Of a stretch of DNA of 64,000 bases, positions 10,571 through 22,134 are shown piece by piece. This DNA comes from Eucalyptus grandis. Its lineage: Eukaryota > Streptophyta > Magnoliopsida > Myrtales > Myrtaceae. The position numbers and the translations under genes are program-made. Numbering within the stretch: position 1 is the first letter of the stretch; the number at the start of each line of letters is the position of its first letter. A model generated the notes under the pieces. The model searched no databases. It saw only the letters and a list, made by a program, of their open reading frames with translations, and was not told the DNA's origin. The stretch covers positions 57,052,833-57,116,832 of the forward strand of contig NC_052613.1 in NCBI RefSeq assembly GCF_016545825.1. Direction: 5' to 3'.

Positions 10571-12577
10571 ATGTATCTGAAACGAGGTTGTTCTTTGCTC
10601 CTGAAAGCGCAGAAGAAGCCCCGCATTCCGGTCTTCCTCAACGGCGACGCGAGCTCGGCCCTCGGTCGCTCGGGCGAACCAGCCCGGGGCGATGGCACCC
10701 CGGTCGTCCTCCACGAATCCAACGTCGCGAGGAGGCTGAGCCGCGACCCCGACGTCTCGTCGGCCTTCCGGTTTTTCAAGTCCGTCGCGAACGGGGGCCT
10801 CTTCCGGCACACCCGGTTCACGTACGAGGTCATGGTGAAGAGGCTGGGCCGCGAGGGGGAGATCGACGCCGTGCAGTACCTGCTGCAGCAGATGAAGTTG
10901 GACGGGATTGGCTGTGGGGAGGAGTTGTTCGTGGAGGTGATCGACTCGTATCGGCGAGCTGGGTTGGTGGAGCAGGCGCTCAAGATGTTCTATCGGATTC
11001 GAGAGTTCGGCTGCGAGCCGACGGTGAAGATATATAATCACCTGTTGGATGCTTTGCTTAGTGATGATAGGTTCTCGATGATAAGTCCGGTGTATGGTAA
11101 CATGAAGAAGGACGGCATGGAGCCGAATGTGTTCACTTATAATATCCTGATTAAGGCGTTGTGCAAGAATGGTAGAGTTGATGGTGCGCTGAAGTTGCTC
11201 AAGGAAATGTCGAACAGGGGGTGTTTGCCAGACTCTGTAAGTTACACGACCATAGTTTCGTCCTTGTGTAAGGTCGGTAAGGTAGAGGAAGGGAGGGAGC
11301 TGGCTAGGAAGTTTGGACCATCTCTCCCTGTTTATAATGCTTTGATTGACGGGTTTTGTAGGGAACGCAGATTTAAGGAAGCTTTCCGGTTGTTCGCCGA
11401 GATGATGGATGAAAATATTGACCCTAATGTCGTCACTTATACGCCAATCATCAGTTCTCTTTCGGATGTGGGGCAGGTTGAGCTGGCTATGGCAATTTTC
11501 TCACAGATGTCTTTAAGAGGATGTCGCCCGAATATTCACAGCTTTACCTCATTAATGAAGGGTCTCCTGTTGAAAAGGAAGATTCGTGAAGCTCTTGATT
11601 GGTGGGACAAGATGATCAGTGAAGGGTTTCTGCCCAATGTTGTTTCGTATAATACATTGTTGCGTGGTCTATCCTCTAACGGGAATATGAAGGAAGCTGT
11701 TCTTGTCGCTGATCAGATGGAGAGAAATGGGGTTCCTCCGAACAGTACCACTTATAGCATTCTTATTGATGGTTTCGCAAAATCTGGGAGTCTGGCAGGT
11801 GCATCAGAGATATGGAATAAGATGATGTTCAGTGGTTGCCGTCCTAATGTTGTCGTATATACCTGTATGGTTGATGTCCTCTGCAAAAACTTTTTGTTTG
11901 ACCAAGCGTATTCCTTAATATTGAAAATGGCCGACGATAATTGCCCTCCAAACTTAGTAACATTCAACGCTTTCATTGGAGGTTTATGTGATGGTGGAAG
12001 AATTGATTGGGCCATAAATTTGCTTGATTTAATGAGGAAATATGGGTGTTCCCCTGACACAATTACATATAATCAGCTGATAAATGGTTTTCTCAAGGTA
12101 GGCAGGTTCACAGCAGCAATTGAGATTGCAAAAGAGATGAAAGAAAGGGGGATTCGGATGACTATTATGACTTACAATATGCTTTTCTCTGGTTACTGTC
12201 GCCAGGGTATGCTTCAGAGTGCTTTGCAGCTTCTCGGGGAAATGGTGGTCAGAGGGGCAAGCCCTGATGCTTATACATATAGCATGTTGACTCATGCCTA
12301 TAGTAAGCAGGGCAAGTTTAAGGAGGCCATTCGATTATGGGAAGCTAGCACCGAAGCTGGAGAGTGGCAACCTGACCTAACAGCATACATGCATCATATT
12401 TGGGGGATTTGCAATTGTTTTGGTATGGAAGAAGCTGTCACTTGTCTCCAGAATATGATAAATAAAGGGATATCCCCAAATATTGTCATCTGGAATCTCT
12501 TAGTTCGAAATTTTTTTGATGGCATGGGTAGTGTGGGGCCCATCTACATTCTAGATGATCTCATACGTAATGGATGA
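10571..12577 (+). CDS. P-class pentatricopeptide repeat protein, intronless (At3g48810-like)
   Basis: PPR proteins bind organelle RNA through arrays of about 35-residue helical hairpins and act in RNA processing, stability, splicing or translation. This frame gives 668 residues with many uninterrupted P-type repeats (for example FTYNILIKALCKNGRVDGAL, VYNALIDGFC, VSYNTLLRGL, TYSILIDGFAKSG, VVYTCMVDVLCK, TYNQLINGF). There is no E or DYW editing domain. I chose the ATG at 10571 because the protein then begins MYLKRGCSLLLKAQ, a basic, hydrophobic presequence closely like the start I recall for Arabidopsis At3g48810. An in-frame ATG at 10502 would add 23 residues without family support. The orthology is from memory, and the RNA target is unknown. 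The LINE relic ends about 380 bases upstream, so the promoter is short or partly transposon-derived. Confidence 0.93.
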   Translation: MYLKRGCSLLLKAQKKPRIPVFLNGDASSALGRSGEPARGDGTPVVLHESNVARRLSRDPDVSSAFRFFKSVANGGLFRHTRFTYEVMVKRLGREGEIDAVQYLLQQMKLDGIGCGEELFVEVIDSYRRAGLVEQALKMFYRIREFGCEPTVKIYNHLLDALLSDDRFSMISPVYGNMKKDGMEPNVFTYNILIKALCKNGRVDGALKLLKEMSNRGCLPDSVSYTTIVSSLCKVGKVEEGRELARKFGPSLPVYNALIDGFCRERRFKEAFRLFAEMMDENIDPNVVTYTPIISSLSDVGQVELAMAIFSQMSLRGCRPNIHSFTSLMKGLLLKRKIREALDWWDKMISEGFLPNVVSYNTLLRGLSSNGNMKEAVLVADQMERNGVPPNSTTYSILIDGFAKSGSLAGASEIWNKMMFSGCRPNVVVYTCMVDVLCKNFLFDQAYSLILKMADDNCPPNLVTFNAFIGGLCDGGRIDWAINLLDLMRKYGCSPDTITYNQLINGFLKVGRFTAAIEIAKEMKERGIRMTIMTYNMLFSGYCRQGMLQSALQLLGEMVVRGASPDAYTYSMLTHAYSKQGKFKEAIRLWEASTEAGEWQPDLTAYMHHIWGICNCFGMEEAVTCLQNMINKGISPNIVIWNLLVRNFFDGMGSVGPIYILDDLIRNG

Positions 12578-15500
12578 GAAATGACAATGATGAATGCTTT
12601 GAATTTCTCACAGAAGATGAACAACCAAAAGAAAGTCAGGTTGAACTGGGGACAGAATTTGGAGATAGCACGTGCAATGCAGATATGAAGCAAAATTTAT
12701 TTTTTTTTTTTTGCACTGAGTTGCAGATTATTGCATGGCTATCTTATGTAACAATGATGGGCTTGGAGCATTTTGTTCCCTTTGACATGTACAACTGCAA
12801 TATAAATCCTCCGAGTCACAGATAGAAGGTAAAGATACTGTATCACGACGATCAGTAACAGACAGTGTTAAGTTGCTTTCTTTTTACCTTTTGTCGAATA
12901 AATGATAACAGATTAAATTAAGAAATCTGTTGCATCAGAAATGTACTAGAGCAAAGTGTGAGGTAAAGAGAAATAAACAAAAGTAAAGCCACAATGCTAA
13001 TATGGAATATCCGCTTGTTTGATATCACTCTTCAAGATTGAATTTGTTAGTCTTTGTGCATCAGTTATACCTTTTCCTACTCGAATATTTACTTGTCCAT
13101 TATATTCTCTTGCATGGCCTTTTTTCCAAAGTTTCCTCCTCCCTTTTTAGTATCTTTAATTATATGGCAGATTCTAGTTGTAGTTTTAATTTGCTGAACA
13201 ATGCTGAATGTAGTTATTAGCTTTTTAGACATCAGGAAACCATCTTTGTTCCAATGCTTTGTCCGTTACATGTTTGCAAACCGATTGTCATGATTAAAGT
13301 TGGCTGGAATGATGAATTTTGTTCCTCTTCCCATTTCTTTCTCAACAATTCTTTGTTTCTTGCATTAAGACGGACTTGTTTGTGCTATCCATACTTTTCT
13401 TACCCTTAAAAGTGCTAGGAAAATTTGATGCTGGGTGTAAAACCTCATGTTTGATTGTTAGTCTTATATGTTGCTCTAAAACAGAAGGAGAATAAGTAAC
13501 TTTTTTCTCGATGCATCTGTCTCAAGGTCTTTCCTGTTGGTTTTCAGAGATTTTATCTTCTGGTTGTATCTGTGTTATTGATTGTGTATTAGTTCTCTGA
13601 AGGACTTTGTGCGTGCACCATGTACTTGCTGTTGAGTTATTTAACATGTCTCTGGTTAAGCATTTTGGTTTTCCAGTTGAAATCATAAGCAACAAGGATG
13701 TCCGATTAGAATGTTGAGAAGTCCCATATGATCCAGTACGATCTGAATTACTTAGTGGAATCGTTTTCCATCAGGAACATCATCGGTGTTGCATTCTGCA
13801 CCCATAATGCTTAACCAAACTCTTAAATACCAACAATTGTTTTCTTATCTTCAATACGTACACAAGTAGTACTAGGGGTTTCTCAATTTTTCGGCTTTGT
13901 TGATGATGACAAAGCTAAGTTTTGATTAGTGGATTCTAAACTTTGATTTCATCAATCAAGCGATAGAAATTGAAAGAGGCTAGATATTGTTATGAGCATA
14001 ATGGGGTAGCTCCTTTTTCTAATTACCTTGTTTCTCACAACTAATGCTACTAATGGTGATTTTTGCCCCTTCAAGTGCTACCTGCCTGTGAAGAAGTATG
14101 CCTGTACATAGGCTTGCTGCAAACTATGAAGCTTTAGATTTTGAAATCAAGCTCTGTAGCAAGGCAAAACCCATTTAACACCTAATGAAGACAAAATGGG
14201 TCATATAAACGCCTGGAGATGAACTTTAGCTCAAACTTGGTCCCTTAAATATTCTGAGTAAATAATATAGGGTTCTGACATTCCTTGATTAAAGTTTCTC
14301 ATGTGATCAACTTATCAAGTGTGATGACTAGCATCTGCCTGGAGCTAGAAGTATTGGCTCTGTTAGATATTTAGAGTCCCCTAGGTGTGGCATTACATCT
14401 GAACAGCTTGGCTGCAGATCAGGCGATTATGCTTGGGGCTTCAAATGGGTCTTTCCTGGTTAATAATGCATACTACTTGTATATAGACATTGCCAGGGCA
14501 CTAGCTTTTACATTTTGTTTTCAATATCCCCAATCATTCTTTCATATCTTGGTCAGCTAGATCAGGCTGGCTTTGTAGATTGTCTGTCCATTGGCCAGAA
14601 TGATTCCTACTTGATAGTGGCTTCATTGCTCATGAATCTAGATTGCATCTGTCTTCTTACGTACCGTATCATAGGTAACTTGGCAGAGGATCCTTGGTAT
14701 ACTATTCTGGACAATGGTCAGTTGGGATTTTGAATACAATTAGAATGTATCCAGTTTCAAAAGGAATTCTCTACGGTGCCCTCTTTAAGTTGCAATCTTT
14801 TTGTATATCATTTAATGTGTGCTAGGAAGCTAAACTACATAATACTTCTTTGCTGTTGATGTAAATGTCCTAGTTCAAAGTATTAAAGCTGATCTAAAAT
14901 TTCAGATTAGTGGTTAGTATGATCTTTCCTTGTAGAATCACCTCCCTGTCTATCATATATACAGAACTCGTGGGGATAAAAATATATAATGTGTTATCCT
15001 CGGACTTGAGCAGGATTAGTCCACCTTTTTTGTTAACAGAGCAGGATTGGTTTGCCTGCTTTGTTGTCTGAAACTTACCTATCTATTAGAAAATGAACTA
15101 ACTCCTATGCTGATCAAGTAAATGTGCCGTAATCTAGTGGCCTTAAATGTAATTTCTTGAATGTTGTGTATATATTATCTTGTTAATGCGGTCTCTTTGT
15201 CCCCTTTTCCATTTTGTTTTGATCTCTCACGTTTTGCTGTCTGAATACAATTTATTTACCTTGATTTTCTCTTAGCTGAGTCTTTTGTGAGAATATGTAT
15301 TTAGGCAGATGAGGTGCCTGCGTAATCATGCTATGATCTTATTTCAGGGGTCTTCCTTCAAGTTGAAGGACTGAGAAAATCTGTGTTTTCTGGCAGCAAG
15401 TGATCTCGCCTGATGGTGTAGTAAATTCATCCTTTTTTGGCAATATTGCCTGAGATCTCTGATTTTATTATGCACGTAGGCTTTCTTTCAATATCAATAT

Positions 15501-17551
15501 TTGAATTCCAAAGTCTGAATTTTTACATGGAATTGTTCAGAGATCTCTCTCAGGTATAAATGTAACTGTACATCTCGATAATAATCTACATGAACGATGA
15601 TGATTCCTTTGCATGTTGTGCTGGTTCATGATTGATTGAATTTGAAGCAGCCAAGGATGATGATGATAGCCTGATAAAAAAAAATGGTAGTTGTTTCCAG
15701 ATGATGAAATTTTTCTTGCCTGCTCGTGCATGTGCCTTGTCTTCTTTTCCTTCCAATACCATGTCTTAACTTTGTGCACTTTATCCTACTTGATGTGTTC
15801 CAGGAGATAATTGTAGCTAGTAAATGATACGTGGGTTTTCCAGTTTGCAAAGGGTATGGTTTTTTGCAGTGTTCTTATGCGGAATGGCTCTATGCCTGAT
15901 GGAATTGTCAGGTCTTTATCTTTTTAATAGCTTTTTTTGATAGATTAGCTTTCTGAATGTCCTGTTTCTTCCTGTGTGGGGCAGGAGATCGAATAAGAAG
16001 ATTGTGAAGTTCTTGGGATTGGGAATGTCCTCAGGCCACTGCAAAAACTGGGGGAAATTTTCATCAGTTTTTGGAGCATTCTCAGACAGTCTGTATGTAA
16101 TATTTGCAGTCTGCTACATTGGAGACTTCATGTGCTTGGTTCTATCATCGTTGCTTGTGGCATCATTTTGATGCAGATTAGTTAGGTTCTTTAGATGCAG
16201 GCTTGTTTCTTTTAAAGAGATGAGAAAGGTAGTGATACTACTGTCGCTCCTATGTCTCTTTCTAGAATTGGGCTTTGGTTAAAGACGAAGACACGCCCGC
16301 ACTAGTCCATTGCTTAACAAGGATTTGATTCGAAAGTTACAATCAAACCCGAATTTTCTCTGAGAAGGCCATGATTCCGATGAGGATGTAGAGGACAATA
16401 ACTAGGGATATGGAACGAAGGTTAGTAAAGCTGCATTGTCCTTGTACTTTGAGCAAAAAAATCATATTAAATACTAAGTTCGTACTGCGAAAGCCTTTGA
16501 TTCTTAGTTCTTACGGGAGATCACCATGCAGTTGTTTTCAAAGCCCGAAATCAATATCTTGTGCAAGAGTCTGGTGGTCTTTAGAGGCCACAACAATCTA
16601 GTAAGTATTTAGAGGCCATTTCTGTTGAAGGGGCATGGAGGGCAGTCCATTGAATGATACATGACGAAAAAGAAGCGTCAAAGTGGCACCGAAGTTTTCG
16701 TGCACTGAAAGCAGATACTGCGATAAAATAACAATTAACTTCTAGCGTGATTTCGACCAAAAACGAGAACTCCTAGTGCGATGACTATTGTGTAGTTCCC
16801 CAGAGATGTTAAATGCTCTAGAAGATATGGAGTGAATGGTTTGACAGGAGAAAGATACGCATCTGGAACAGTGGCAAATCTCAGGGTAAGCAAGCGACAT
16901 CGAATAACTAAATCCAAGAATCTGAGAGCAATTATGCAAATCAAGCTAAGATCATCCGCAAGACATAGCCATATTGTGGACAATCTCCTTTTGCTTTTTT
17001 GTTGCTGTTGATCTTCATGCGAAACTATGAAGAAAGATGCAACGAATGTTCATATCCAGCGTCATTGGTCTGGAAAGGCATGATGCACTTGTAGATCCTG
17101 AGGCGAAAAGAAAAGATTTGGATGTTCACTTGTGAGACACGGTAAAGAAAAATTAAACCGAGCAAGTTCAGCCGCCTTAAGATACTGCTGTCAATTCTCA
17201 GTGCCCAATTACAGGGATCCATCAAACTTACAAGCCAAGAACCTTACTACTTTTACTCCCAGAACAGAGAGATTCAATATTTGCCCGTACAAATGTAAGG
17301 ATTGAAGTATGCCTATATCCCAAATTTAACCTCGGAATCTGTAACGTCAGACAGAAAAAGATACCAAAAGAAGGTGTGACAGAAACAGACCTGCCATTTC
17401 TTTAAGGGTCTCATGGTTTTTTGCAGTCCAAACATTGTGCCTTCAGTATAGGATAAACCTCCAGGTCATGTTACCCAGGAAAAGGAAAAAAGAAAGAAAG
17501 GCCTAATTTTCTCCCTTTAGTGTAAAATGAGGCTGTAATGAGAACTTGAGA
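12578..17551 (+). other. About 5 kb without a clear protein gene; possible spliced 3' UTR or non-coding transcript
   Basis: No frame resembles a known protein. The plus strand is T-rich with many intron-like pyrimidine tracts and GT/AG sites from about 12.8 to 16.2 kb. Short balanced stretches (around 15350-15420, 15940-16200) could be non-coding exons, so a long spliced 3' UTR of the PPR gene is possible. This is inference. The last few hundred bases before 17552 should be the bS6 3' UTR on the minus strand. Confidence 0.35.
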
Positions 17552-20528
17552 CTACCTACGAACTCTCTCTGCTCTAGATATACTTTTCCCTTGTTTATCT
17601 GCAGAAGGTAATTTGCTGCTCTTAGTTTCTTCTTCATCTTCATCACTCTTGACCAAAATAATGCCATCTTCTTCCTCATCTCCATAGTCATCCATCTCAT
17701 CCATCTCCTCCTCATCTTCTTCATATTCAAAATCATCCATTTCATCTTCACCATCATCAATGCCACCATGGAGTTTGCGGAATTCAGGCGGAGGAGGGAG
17801 AACTTCTGTAATCGCCTTGTCTCTCTTCATCACAAGATGTCGGATGACTCTCTCGTCCTTATCCAACATGGTCTTAAAATCATTGACCCACTTCCCTTCC
17901 AATTCAAAGTTCATCAGAATGTAGTGGGCATGTGTGGCTTTTTTAATCTTGTATGCGAGTCTACGAAGACCCCAGTCCTCAAATCTCCACACCTTGCCCT
18001 TCTTCTCCTGTAGGAAATCTGCCACAAAGGTCTCACCAATTCACAAACTTTTCGTAAGGCACTCATGCAACTTTACATAGGTCAGCATGCATCATAACAC
18101 TCAATTTTACACCACGTCCAGCACAAAGAAGGGCTAAGTTTCATTTCAGATTTAATGCTAAACCAATTGCTGTTTTAGTACCAGAAGTAATAACAAATAA
18201 AATTTTCGTGATACCCTCAACTGAGGATTTTTCCCTGAAAAGGAAAAATTCCAGGAAGTCACCTACACTTTTAGCTCAAGGGTAGCTTGAGCATGGATGT
18301 TTAAGTTAATGAAAGCAGAAAGCAAAACAAGTTCAAAAGGATTGATACTGCAACTGCCTATAACACATCAAAGGATCAGAATCAGATTACCAGTCTTAAA
18401 TAATCAAATTCTATCAATTAGGTGGCTGAGAGACATCCTGCCTAATTTTTGAAAAACATAACAAATGTAGGATTGACACCAAGTTAAAAGTGATAAAGAC
18501 GAAGAGGCAGAAATCACCTTCAACTTTTTGATTTACACTCCCAACCTCTTCCATATGCTTCTCATGGATTAGATAAACCACTTCATAGTGGCGCACTGTA
18601 CCCAAAGTAAAAGACAGCAGTGAGAAAGATCTCATGACAGGACGAAAATAAAAAAAGGAGCTCAGCAAACATGAGCCTCATATATTTTCCTTTGTTTGAT
18701 GATCATCATCCATGCAAATAACTTCAACTTTGTCAACAGCAGTTATTCAATCTTTTTTGCCTCCAGATTCTTTAAACTTAACAGGAGGAGAGGCATCTCT
18801 CTATTTTTAAAAAAAGCAGCAGTCTCTCTATCTATATATAATGCATACTTCGAGAATTGCATCTCAACAGATAAATTTCTGCAGGTGGGTAAAACCTCCT
18901 GCAAGCTCTAGAGTAAAACATTAATTATTGTGAATTTCCCAATTACTACAATGAGCTTCAGTTAAATAGTAATGAAATCAAAAAAGGCACAAATAGAGCA
19001 ACAGAAACTGTCGGCAGCTCTAGAAGTACGGGGGTTTCAAACTACATGATTTACTCAACAATGCAGAAGTATGAGCTTCTATATATACGTAGAAGTGGCT
19101 TTAATCAAACTAAATTGCTTACTTTCGGTAACTTTTAAGTCACTTTCCATCTGAAGGTTCAGATATTCAAAAAGCTCCTCTGCAAAGCAATAAGTGCTCT
19201 TGTCAAATAAAAAGTATGTAAAGTAGTTTTGTTATCCATAACTAGGGAAAAAACCTGTAAGCTACATACTCTCTTCTGCATCGGCAAACTCAGGTAGAAG
19301 TTTACCATCTTCCTGTACCTTTTTCTGAAATCCAAGAAGAAAATTAACATGAGAAGATCGTCAATCATTTGCAACCATCACGCATTGCATAATTTTAGAG
19401 ATAAGACAGGTAATTTCAAAGCACGGCCACGCAAAATCGAAAAGACTTGTGACCAATTATTGTTGAACCGACATCGAAAACTGGAGAAACTGAAGAGCAG
19501 TACCAAACCCTTTTTTTTTTTTTTTTTTTTGTCCTTTTCATTTTCCTACTCAACTCAATTTAAGAATGTACAGATTTTTTCCTTATGTCCATCGGGAAGC
19601 TGGAAAAATTCAGATGATTTTTGGCTTCTTGTGCTATAAGTTAGAGGGCAAAAAACTTGGATTCTTTGCTAACAACATATATATCTCACCTACAAATCCA
19701 GTTAAATGAATATGCTCTCCAATTTAGAGTGAATAGAAGTTACAGTTTCTCACAGGAATGTGCTCGCAATCATTTCAAGAACACAAAAAGTTGCAGTAAC
19801 AGTAACACCATACACAAGACCCACATACACCAAACGCTCTTCAGACTCGCTCTGTTCATGCCATTCTCTCCCAACAAAAATTCCCGAAAAATGGAGAGGA
19901 TGAAGTTCCCAACTAGACGCAAAAGACCCAGATTCCAAAACATCAGAATTCGGCTTGCACGCCTCGAAAAAGAAAACGAAAAGAAACGAAGAGCGACCTC
20001 CTTGAGCAGCACCGCCCCAGGGAAAAGACCACATACACCGAACGTTCTTGAGAATCGTTCTGTTCCATACCAAATTCTCGCAACAAGAATCCCCGAAAAA
20101 CGGAAAGGATGAAGTTCCAAGCAAGACGCAAAAGACCCAGATTCCAAAACATCAGAATTCGGCTCGCACGCCTCGAAAAAGAAAACGAAAAAAAAAGAAC
20201 AGAAAACGAGAAGAAATGAAGAGGCGACCTCCTTGAGCAGCACCGCCTCAGGGAAAAGCCCAGTGGTCTCGTCGGGTCCAATCAAGTAGCCGTCGTCCGA
20301 CTCTCTCTTCCCATGCTCGTCGCTCTTCTTGGCACCGACAGCCACGGATTTCCGGGCGGCTCCAACAGGCGAACTGTGTACATTACACAGAGACCATGAA
20401 GAAGGAGAAGATGACGATGACGATGATACGTTAAAGAAAGCTGGGCAGTGGCTTCTTTTCAAGGAGAAACGATCTGGGATCACGAATTTAGGGATGGTCG
20501 AGGAAGAAGGCTGGAGGATGGACTCCAT
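17552..20528 (-). CDS. RPS6: Chloroplast 30S ribosomal protein bS6 (nuclear-encoded)
   Basis: bS6 is a small-subunit protein of the plastid 70S ribosome; in bacteria it pairs with bS18 on the 16S rRNA platform. Minus-strand exons are 20528-20229, 19324-19270, 19179-19123, 18595-18518 and 18018-17552. They total 957 bases (318 residues plus TAG) with GT-AG borders throughout. Residues 1 to about 75 are Ser-rich, as a plastid transit peptide should be (SSSTIPKFVIPDRFSLKRS). The S6 fold starts at about residue 138 with MRHYEVVYLIHE, the canonical bacterial start. It continues through VWRFEDWGLRRLAYKIKKAT and HAHYILMNFE. After the conserved core comes a very acidic tail (about residues 251-285, Asp/Glu with Met and Tyr), then a basic SRAERVRR end. 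The 3' end of exon 1 is tandemly duplicated inside intron 1. The gene is convergent with the PPR gene. Confidence 0.92.
19511..19530 (+). repeat. Poly-T tract in bS6 intron 1
   Basis: About 20 consecutive T on the plus strand (poly-A in the sense strand of the bS6 transcript), located within intron 1. It may be the tail of a small retroposed fragment, but no flanking duplication was identified. Confidence 0.6.
19816..20258 (-). repeat. 209-bp tandem duplication spanning the end of exon 1 and intron 1 of bS6
   Basis: Two diverged copies lie head to tail, about 19816-20028 and 20029-20258. Each contains ACCTCCTTGAGCAGCACCGC, the last bases of exon 1 on the opposite strand, followed by the GAG|GTCGC donor. 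Each also carries the shared GACGCAAAAGACCC and CACGCCTCGAAAAAGAAAAC. The copy nearest the real exon is longer by a purine-rich expansion. The inner copy therefore carries a second, intact-looking donor at 19998/19997. Confidence 0.88.
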
Positions 20529-22134
20529 CAGAGGTTTTAGCTTTTGCAGAACCCACTACCCAGAGGCTTATCAGGTAAAGCGGGACAAAGAACGAACCTT
20601 GCAGCCTTTTCCCGTTGGTTCCCATTAAAAGTTGCATAAAAGGTCCAATACTTTCATAACATATGAATTTTGATCCCAAAATCGGGTATAATTTTCTGAT
20701 TATTATTACGCGCACTGCCGATGTAAAAAAATATATATATATTACAGATGGACAGATGGACAGTTGAACGGGCAACATGTGGGGGAATTCGCTTGCCTCT
20801 CATCCATTCAATATCGAACCGGTAAAACATTCTTCGAAAAATCCATTAGTTTTCCAAATTGAAACATTGAACTAGTCAAAATAAAATGCTTATCAAAAGT
20901 GCAAGTTCACTCATACTCCATGTAAACCATAAGAGGGTGATCACATCAAAAGTTGCATCATGTTCCATTTGATACTCATTAAATGAAGTACCTAAACCCT
21001 TTAAACATGTTGCTCTTTTTTTCTTTTTCTTTTTTCAACTGAGAGAGTTAACCAATTCAACAATTATCCTTTATCCATGTAAATCATCCCATCTCCTTTC
21101 TCCCCAACTCAGCAAATCTCTCTCTCTGACGCGAAGGTGTTGGTTGCGGTCGAGTATGGGGGCGGCAATATGTCCAGCCATTGTCATTTTCAGTCAGTTT
21201 CGTGGTATCATTGCTCGAAACCTGGTGGCACTCAATTGGAGTGCAGTGTTGCTGTCCCAGATCGGGTGGTCATGGCTGTGTTGGTTGGGCTGAAGTTGGT
21301 TGCAGTGGCTGAGCGGTGGCAGTGTCAGTCGAGATCAGTGCTGATGGTAGAGCTCAGTCTGCTGTTGTAGTGTCGTCCAGTGCCCTGGGAGCGGCTGGCT
21401 AGAAGAGGGTCGGATGAGTTTTTTTCAGTTTTCCTTGAGAAGTTCACATTGTATTGTGTTGAATCGCAGGACGTTGGGAAGACAACGAACCTTTACATGA
21501 GAAATGGATTCGCTTTGTTCGAATCATAGTATAATTAGCACCACCATTCTAGTGAGATGAAATAGTAGAGAATTCTTCTAACAATGCCAATTTCCAGTTG
21601 AACCACTTTCCAGTTTATTCACACCCAAGGAGTGACTAACACCAACTCCTAAGCGTGATAACCTTAATCTTTCCTTTCACTCTAATCAGGATAATCCTGC
21701 CAACGATTAGCTACGCACTATTACCCATGAATTCATCGTGGACTTTGGTTTTTCGTTATATATTTCTCCAGCAACTACTTCCATATTTCATAATTACTCA
21801 TTCAAGAAATAGCCATGTCCAGGTGAAAACCACAGCCAGACCACTTCACTTCCCAATGATACAATATCACCGAACCTCCCCTCATCTAACTCACAGCTAA
21901 TTTCACTGATGAAGCAAGAAAGGAAAAAGAACAATATTAAAAGAAGAAAATGCTATACAGCCTCTCCTGCTAAACGAAAGGTTGCTGCTTAGTCTCGCGG
22001 TTATGCCCATGCTTTGGATATTGCTCATCTCAGATTAAACTCTGCTTTAACACTTGACCCTCCCCAAAAACAAGAAGCTTCCTCTCCGATTTCAGGGGAA
22101 AGATTGCTCACAATCTACTAAATTGGTTCTTGCT
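20529..22134. other. Intergenic region between bS6 (5' side) and the J-domain gene (3' side)
   Basis: No gene seen. The first 100-200 bases must hold the bS6 5' leader and promoter on the minus strand, and the last 200-400 bases the J-domain gene 3' UTR. A short AT run (about 20729-20742) and a CT run near 21117-21127 are present. Confidence 0.45.

Noticed and set aside
10427..11041. Minus-strand frames opposite the PPR gene start
   Set aside because: Shadows of the GC-rich PPR coding sequence.
19770..20528. Single 252-codon minus frame as one unspliced bS6 protein
   Set aside because: The frame runs through the tandem duplication in intron 1; the S6 fold lies in later exons joined by good splice sites.
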